Source of the DNA: Candidatus Aminicenantes bacterium UBA876
GTDB lineage: Bacteria; Acidobacteriota; Aminicenantia; UBA2199
Length of the DNA stretch: 18,483 nt
Reading direction: 5' to 3'
Assembly (NCBI GenBank): GCA_002294665.1
Contig: DBFQ01000064.1
Span: 9,509 to 27,991, forward strand
The notes beneath the pieces are model-generated. The model searched no databases. It was not told the DNA's origin and worked only from the letters and a program-made list of their open reading frames with translations. This document shows, one piece after another, positions 14,765 through 18,483 of this stretch (position 1 is the stretch's first letter; each line of letters opens with the position of its first letter). The position numbers were made by a program, and so were the translations under genes.

Positions 14765-15400
14765 ATGTCCCCGGTTAAATCAATGTGGCAGAAACAATCC
14801 GTTACCTGTGCCATTCTGGCAGGAGGTGCCAGCAAGCGGTTTGGAGAAAACAAGCTGGCTTTGAAGTTTGGCGAAAAAAGTTTTTTGCGACACATCACCG
14901 ACACTTTATCCATGGTTTCCGATAACATCATCGTGGCTGGGGAGAATTGCGAAAATTTGAATGTGGCTCCTTACCTTTGTTTTGGGGACACTTTCTCGAT
15001 TCACGCCTCGATTGTGGGCATCCATACGGCCCTTTCTCATGCGCCTACGGATGCCGTGCTGGTCGTGGCTGGAGATCTCCCGCTTGTGAAAGTGGAACTG
15101 CTGCACCTTCTGCTGTCGCGTTTTTTTTCAAGAAATTGTGACGCCGTTGTTCCGGTCATTCACAATTACCTGGAACCCCTGGTGGCCGTGTATGCCAGGC
15201 GAAACCGGGCATTAATCGAGGATAACATCCGCGCTGGAAAACTGAAAATCTCGGATTTTATCGGCCGCATCAATGCCTGTACTTTAATGGAAAGTGAAGT
15301 CCGTAACGTGGATCCCGACTTGCGGTCCTTTCTGAACGTGAATACTTTGGATGATTATCGCAAGCTGGTCGAGAAGTTTCCCATCGCCGGAGAAACCTGA
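14765..15400 (+). CDS. mobA: MobA-like molybdenum cofactor guanylyltransferase
   Basis: The protein has about 211 residues. It has the nucleotidyltransferase signature LAGGASKRFGENKLAL near the N-terminus, the metal-binding VVAGDLPLV, then EPLVAVYAR and the C-terminal FLNVNTLDDY, in the order expected for MobA. MobA joins GMP to molybdopterin to make the guanine-dinucleotide cofactor used by enzymes such as the formate dehydrogenase encoded upstream. Motif order and context favour MobA over the cytidylyl relative MocA. The start is uncertain: ATG at 14765 is taken because it follows the predicted transcription start; ATG at 14783, close to the conserved AILAGG core, is possible, and neither has a clear ribosome site. 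Confidence 0.85.
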   Translation: MSPVKSMWQKQSVTCAILAGGASKRFGENKLALKFGEKSFLRHITDTLSMVSDNIIVAGENCENLNVAPYLCFGDTFSIHASIVGIHTALSHAPTDAVLVVAGDLPLVKVELLHLLLSRFFSRNCDAVVPVIHNYLEPLVAVYARRNRALIEDNIRAGKLKISDFIGRINACTLMESEVRNVDPDLRSFLNVNTLDDYRKLVEKFPIAGET

Positions 15401-15427
15401 AAGACGAGCGGATGTGGGCGTTCGGGG

Positions 15428-15456
15428 TTGACAAAGCCGGCTATCGATACTATGCT
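15428..15456 (+). promoter_or_regulatory. Putative sigma70-type promoter for rex
   Basis: A consensus TTGACA -35 box at 15428-15433 is followed after 17 bp by TATGCT at 15451-15456. It lies 27 bp after mobA and 26 bp before the rex start. The -10 box is interleaved with two copies of TATCGATA, described separately. Confidence 0.65.
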
Positions 15457-15463
15457 ATCGATA
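15440..15463. repeat. Tandem 10-bp direct repeat of palindromic core TATCGATA overlapping the rex -10 box
   Basis: GCTATCGATA occurs at 15440-15449 and again at 15454-15463, a 14-bp period. Each copy contains the palindrome TATCGATA. The first copy lies in the promoter spacer and the second overlaps the end of the -10 box. The arrangement is that of an operator for a dimeric regulator. It does not match the usual TTGTGA/TTGTTAA Rex site, so the binding protein is open. Confidence 0.6.
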
Positions 15464-15482
15464 AACCCATAAGGAGTTGCAT

Positions 15483-16154
15483 GTGCCCAGAAAGGCGATG
15501 AGGAAGGTATCGGTGCCGGTGATGCGCCGTTTGCCGGTTTACCACCATTTCCTGACCGAACTGGTCGACCGTGGCGTGGAAAGGGTTTCTTCCACCATGG
15601 TGGCGCACCAGTTCGGCTATGATCCGATAAAAGTGCGCAAGGACCTGGCCTTGACCGGTGCCGTGGGTCGACCCCGCATCGGCTTCATCGCGCGCGATCT
15701 GCTGCGTCACATCGAGGCTTTTCTCGGCTGGGACCAGACCCAGGAGGCGGTACTTGCCGGATGCGGAGCCCTGGGATCGGCCCTGCTGGGATACGAAGGC
15801 TTTTCGCAATGCGGCTGGGAAATCCTGGTGGCCTTTGACAATGATTCCGAACTCGTGGGAACCCGGATCAACGGCAAGCCGGTCATGCCCATGGAACGCC
15901 TCGCCGAGGTTTGCCGCGGCATGAATGTGAAGGTGGGGATTATTACCGCGCCGGCGAAATCGGCCCAGAAAATCGCGGACATGATGGTGGATGCCGGCCT
16001 GCGCGGAATATGGAATTTCGCCCCCACCTCGGTCCAGGTGCCCGAGGGCGTGATTCTGCAGCAGGAGAATCTGCTGGCTTCACTGACCATTCTCGGATTG
16101 AAGTTGAAGTGCCTGCAATCCGCCAAAAAAACGGATCTGTTGATTGACGAATAA
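15483..16154 (+). CDS. rex: Redox-sensing transcriptional repressor Rex
   Basis: The 223-residue protein has an N-terminal winged helix (RLPVYHHFLTEL...VERVSSTMVAHQFGYDPIKVRKDL) and a Rossmann NAD(H)-binding domain (GCGALGSALLGYEGF, then VAFDNDSELVGTRING). The C-terminal part matches Rex too: APAKSAQKIADMMVDAGLRGIWNFAP, where the NFAP segment is highly conserved, then VPEGVILQQENLLASL. Rex dimers leave DNA when NADH is high, which switches on NADH-oxidising pathways. The GTG at 15483 is chosen because AAGGAG ends 6 bases upstream; the TTG at 15477 abuts that site, and an ATG at 15498 would trim the N-terminus. The nearby NADH-linked formate dehydrogenase operon is an obvious candidate target. 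Confidence 0.93.
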   Translation: MPRKAMRKVSVPVMRRLPVYHHFLTELVDRGVERVSSTMVAHQFGYDPIKVRKDLALTGAVGRPRIGFIARDLLRHIEAFLGWDQTQEAVLAGCGALGSALLGYEGFSQCGWEILVAFDNDSELVGTRINGKPVMPMERLAEVCRGMNVKVGIITAPAKSAQKIADMMVDAGLRGIWNFAPTSVQVPEGVILQQENLLASLTILGLKLKCLQSAKKTDLLIDE

Positions 16155-16236
16155 CGGCGTCAGCGGGTGGTAATCGCATTGCCTGTATGCTATTCTGTCC
16201 GGGTTGTTGAGTTGGTGTGCGGTGAAGGATTGGAAT

Positions 16237-16256
16237 AACCCAAAGGGGATTGGGTT
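16237..16256. promoter_or_regulatory. Small hairpin in the leader of the ferritin-like gene
   Basis: AACCCAA at 16237-16243 pairs with TTGGGTT at 16250-16256 around a 6-base loop, 45 bases before the start codon of the ferritin-like gene and with no T-run after it. It could be an operator or a leader structure. No convincing promoter was found in the 146-bp gap after rex. Confidence 0.3.
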
Positions 16257-16300
16257 GATTGAGAAACCGACCCCGGCTCGTGCATAAAGGAGATACCAAC

Positions 16301-16777
16301 ATGTCGCTATTGAATGCCAGACAACTGGTTCAACACGCCGTCCGCCTGGAAGAGAACGGGGAACGTTTTTATCGCAGCTGGGCGGAACGCGTCGAAGATC
16401 CTCAGCAGAAGGAGTTCTTTGTTTATCTGGCCGACGAGGAAGTCAAACACCGGCAATTGTTTGAAATCCTGGCGCGCGAGGTATCCGACCGTCCCATGGA
16501 CAGCGATGTCTACGGGGAGTACATGGCCTACATGCAGGGAGTGGTCGATGATACCCTGTTCAACGAAAAGGTGTACGGCAGCGAGATGGCAAAGATCGAC
16601 ACATTGGCTGAAGCGGTTGAATTCGCCATGCGCCAGGAACTCGATTCCGTGCTCTTCTACCTGGAACTGAAGACTTTCGTTCCCGCCGAACAGGAAGAGA
16701 TGATCGAGGCCATTGTCAAAGAAGAGCGCCGTCACTATGCCACGCTGCTGAAATTCAAACGCGATCTCAACGCCTGA
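16301..16777 (+). CDS. Ferritin-like / rubrerythrin-type diiron protein without rubredoxin domain
   Basis: The 158-residue, all-helical protein carries the four-helix diiron ligand pattern: Glu in RLEENGERFY, ExxH in ADEEVKHRQLF, Glu in RQELDSVLFY, and ExxH in KEERRHYATLL. It contains no cysteine, so the C-terminal rubredoxin domain of true rubrerythrins is missing. Relatives in anaerobes handle peroxide or store iron. The start at 16301 has an AAAGGAGA site upstream and begins with the conserved first helix; an open frame reaching back to 16259 is not needed. It follows rex by 146 bp and may be a separate transcription unit. Confidence 0.85.
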   Translation: MSLLNARQLVQHAVRLEENGERFYRSWAERVEDPQQKEFFVYLADEEVKHRQLFEILAREVSDRPMDSDVYGEYMAYMQGVVDDTLFNEKVYGSEMAKIDTLAEAVEFAMRQELDSVLFYLELKTFVPAEQEEMIEAIVKEERRHYATLLKFKRDLNA

Positions 16778-16814
16778 TATCTTGCAGCCGTCGACCCGCA
16801 GCGGATCGCTCGCG

Positions 16815-16843
16815 TTGTCGTTCGCGGCCAATTGCGGTATAAT
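16815..16843 (+). promoter_or_regulatory. Putative sigma70-type promoter for lptE-holA
   Basis: TTGTCG at 16815-16820 and a perfect TATAAT at 16838-16843 are spaced by 17 bp. Transcription would start near 16850, only about 12 bases before the chosen lptE start. A longer reading frame beginning with TTG at 16832 would need translation to start within this promoter, so it is disfavoured. Confidence 0.5.
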
Positions 16844-16861
16844 CCCTTTCCGGGTGCCAAC

Positions 16862-17368
16862 TTGATCCGCAAAACCATTCTGATTCTGCTCGCGGCCGCT
16901 TCCATGACCGCCTGCGGCTACCGCCTTGCCGGCAGCGGTGCCTTTCTGCCCAAACACATCCGCACGATCCTGATCCGCAATTTTGAAAACCAGACCAGCC
17001 GGTACCAGGCCGAGCAATTCGTGACCTTTGCCGTTCGCGACGAATTCCTGCGCCGCAGCCGCCTGAAGCTGGTGGAAACCATCGAACAGGCGGATTCCGT
17101 TCTGGAAGGCAAGATCACTTCCTTCAAGGTTTCACCGGTCTCGTACTCCGAATCCGCCGCTGACCGGTTCCAGGTCAGCATCATGCTGGATATCCGCCTG
17201 ATGGACCTCAAGCAGGGTCGGGTGTTGTTTGAGAACCGCAACCTGCGTTTCGTGGATACCTACGACATCGACTCGGCCGATTTCTTTTCCATGGAAACCG
17301 AGACGCTGCAACGGATCTCGCGCGCTTTCGCCACATCGGTGGTGACCTCGATTCTGGAAGATTTCTGA
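16862..17368 (+). CDS. lptE: LptE-family LPS-assembly lipoprotein
   Basis: The 168-residue protein begins with a lipoprotein signal peptide (hydrophobic LILLAA followed by the lipobox MTAC, with the lipidated Cys18). The mature part opens GYRLAG and continues LPKHIRTILIRNFENQTSRY, the usual LptE opening. LptE plugs the LptD barrel in the outer membrane and helps deliver lipopolysaccharide to the surface. The TTG at 16862 gives a signal peptide of normal length; the ribosome site is poor and the leader is very short. The holA gene begins at the last base of its stop codon. Its presence is the clearest sign that the organism has an LPS-bearing outer membrane. Confidence 0.85.
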   Translation: MIRKTILILLAAASMTACGYRLAGSGAFLPKHIRTILIRNFENQTSRYQAEQFVTFAVRDEFLRRSRLKLVETIEQADSVLEGKITSFKVSPVSYSESAADRFQVSIMLDIRLMDLKQGRVLFENRNLRFVDTYDIDSADFFSMETETLQRISRAFATSVVTSILEDF

Positions 17369-18444
17369 TGCCCGTCGAGGGATTTTTCTCCTTCCTGCAA
17401 CGCATCGAGCAGCGCCAGTCTCCACCGCCATTTACCATCCTGGCCGGGTTTCATGAATTCCTGGGCGAATGGGTGATCCAGGCCTATGTGCGCGCGTTCC
17501 TGGAGGATCCCACTGATTTCAATTTCCGCCGCTATTACCTGGAGGGTGATGAGGACGCGGGCTGGAGCGACGTTGTCGAAGAAGCGCAGACCGCCAGCTT
17601 CTTTATCCAGTCGCGCAAGGTGATCGTGGCCATGGTCCGGGATCCGCGGCGGATTTCCCTGTCAAAACCGGATCAGGAGCTGCTGGTCCAATACCTGAAA
17701 AAACCTTCCGCACACTCACTGATCATCCTCTATGTTTCGCTGGCGCTGACGCCGGATGATTACCGCCAGTTGCAGAAAGGCAAACTGGCGACCCTGATCA
17801 AGCAATTGCATTCCCCGTCCACTCAGGTGGTGGACCTGGACCGCATTCGCGAAAGCGATGTGTCCGCATTTATCCGCAATCGTCTCAAAGAGCGCAATGT
17901 GCGGATCACCGATGGCGCATTGGACCGCTTGCAGGAAATGCTCGGCGAGAGGTACGTATCTGTCCTGCAATGGGTGAGCCGGTTTGAGGCCTGGGCGCGG
18001 GAGGACGGCGTAATCGACATCCAGGATGTCGACCAGATGGTGACCGGCGTGGATCCGCATTCGATCTGGGACCTGACCGATGCCGTGGAGCAGGAAGATG
18101 CCGTCGCCTACCTGCGGGTATTGCGCTATCTGTTTGCCAACGGTGTCAAACCGGCCATGGTGATCGGCACGCTGGTGACCTACTACAACAAGATCTTTAC
18201 CGCGCGTTTCCTCTTGCGCCAGCACCGCTCCAGCGCGGAAATCGGCAGAATCCTGCAGCAGCCCTCTTTTTTCCTGGACCGTTTCATTCGTACGGTACGG
18301 CGTTTTTCCGACGAACGACTGGGACGAATCCTGGATCTGATCTATCGCATGGATTTCGAGTCCAAGACCGGGGGGGAAGACGCGGCCCGATTGCTTTTAC
18401 AGCAATTCATTTTTCAATTGCGCATGCGTCCGCATCATGATTAA
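17368..18444 (+). CDS. holA: DNA polymerase III delta subunit
   Basis: The 358-residue protein matches HolA in length and layout. The N-terminal part (residues 1-150) resembles the clamp-loader domain, with a FxxFLGEW...AYVRAFL region, RKVIVAMVRDP near 90 and a LIILYVS strand near 120. A helical middle with DVSAFIRNRLKERNVRITDGALDRL and a C-terminal collar-like domain (IWDLTDAVEQEDAVAYLRVLRYLF, then GTLVTYYNKIFTARFLL) follow. HolA opens the beta sliding clamp during loading. Its ATG overlaps the lptE stop codon by one base (TGATG), a common lptE-holA arrangement, so the two are translationally coupled. Confidence 0.9.
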   Translation: MPVEGFFSFLQRIEQRQSPPPFTILAGFHEFLGEWVIQAYVRAFLEDPTDFNFRRYYLEGDEDAGWSDVVEEAQTASFFIQSRKVIVAMVRDPRRISLSKPDQELLVQYLKKPSAHSLIILYVSLALTPDDYRQLQKGKLATLIKQLHSPSTQVVDLDRIRESDVSAFIRNRLKERNVRITDGALDRLQEMLGERYVSVLQWVSRFEAWAREDGVIDIQDVDQMVTGVDPHSIWDLTDAVEQEDAVAYLRVLRYLFANGVKPAMVIGTLVTYYNKIFTARFLLRQHRSSAEIGRILQQPSFFLDRFIRTVRRFSDERLGRILDLIYRMDFESKTGGEDAARLLLQQFIFQLRMRPHHD

Positions 18445-18483
18445 GCGTTTTTCAGGTCTGATCACGGCGGGTCTTCTGGCGGT
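18437..18483 (+). CDS. Start of an exported protein, partial
   Basis: An ATG at 18437, overlapping the end of holA in another frame, opens 15 complete codons to the window edge. They read MIKRFSGLITAGLLA, a basic start followed by a hydrophobic stretch as in a signal peptide. Outer-membrane lipoproteins or TPR proteins commonly follow lptE-holA, but the identity cannot be told. Confidence 0.45.
   Translation, partial: MIKRFSGLITAGLLA

Noticed and set aside
1..18483. CRISPR arrays, tRNA or rRNA genes, prophage or transposase genes
   Set aside because: No regularly spaced repeats, cloverleaf sequences, rRNA-like stretches or transposase motifs were seen on either strand.

Overview
The window is a compact, gene-dense stretch of bacterial chromosome. 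It encodes the outer-membrane LPS-transport lipoprotein LptE and a probable beta-barrel porin, so the host is a diderm (Gram-negative-type) bacterium. An NAD-linked, probably ferredoxin-linked formate dehydrogenase, the redox sensor Rex and a rubrerythrin-like protein point to an anaerobe that ferments or lives syntrophically. The gene style recalls anaerobic Acidobacteriota, Aminicenantes or deltaproteobacterial lineages, but nothing seen here fixes the phylum. No rRNA, tRNA, CRISPR, transposase or phage gene was seen.

Region 1 (1-4099) is a regulatory block around a 232-bp divergent intergenic space. Leftward run a DRTGG-domain protein, a protein with paired CBS domains and a histidine-kinase-type ATPase, and a partial phosphotransferase. 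Rightward run a PHP-family phosphoesterase, a second histidine-kinase-type ATPase and, from its own promoter, a second DRTGG protein. In known genomes such genes often sit beside electron-bifurcating [FeFe]-hydrogenase genes; here they sit beside a formate dehydrogenase. The divergent space carries a 25-bp perfect inverted repeat with a nested hairpin.

Region 2 (4232-12605) is the main operon: NuoE-like, HndB-like, HndC/HydB-like (flavin subunit with extra ferredoxin domains), a second NuoE-like, a second and reduced NuoF-like, a 902-residue molybdenum/tungsten formate dehydrogenase, and a formate channel, ending in a strong intrinsic terminator. The order hndA-hndB-hndC is that of NAD(P)-reducing or bifurcating hydrogenases, but the hydrogenase subunit is absent and formate dehydrogenase follows a second NuoE/NuoF pair. 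The HndB-like protein and the N-terminal domain of the second NuoF have both lost every cluster-binding cysteine.

Region 3 (12684-16777) holds support genes: FdhD (sulfur insertion into formate dehydrogenase), a leftward porin, MobA (molybdenum cofactor nucleotidylation), the NADH/NAD sensor Rex with a repeat-bearing promoter, and a ferritin-like diiron protein. The window thus holds the enzyme, its substrate channel, two maturation factors and a likely redox regulator.

Region 4 (16862-end) is housekeeping: lptE, holA (DNA polymerase III delta) and the first codons of an exported protein, in overlapping order.

My reading is that the cell interconverts CO2 and formate using NADH and perhaps reduced ferredoxin, and exchanges formate through FocA. 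Direction of flow, bifurcation and regulator targets are inferences. All positions and motif readings were made by eye, without database searches.
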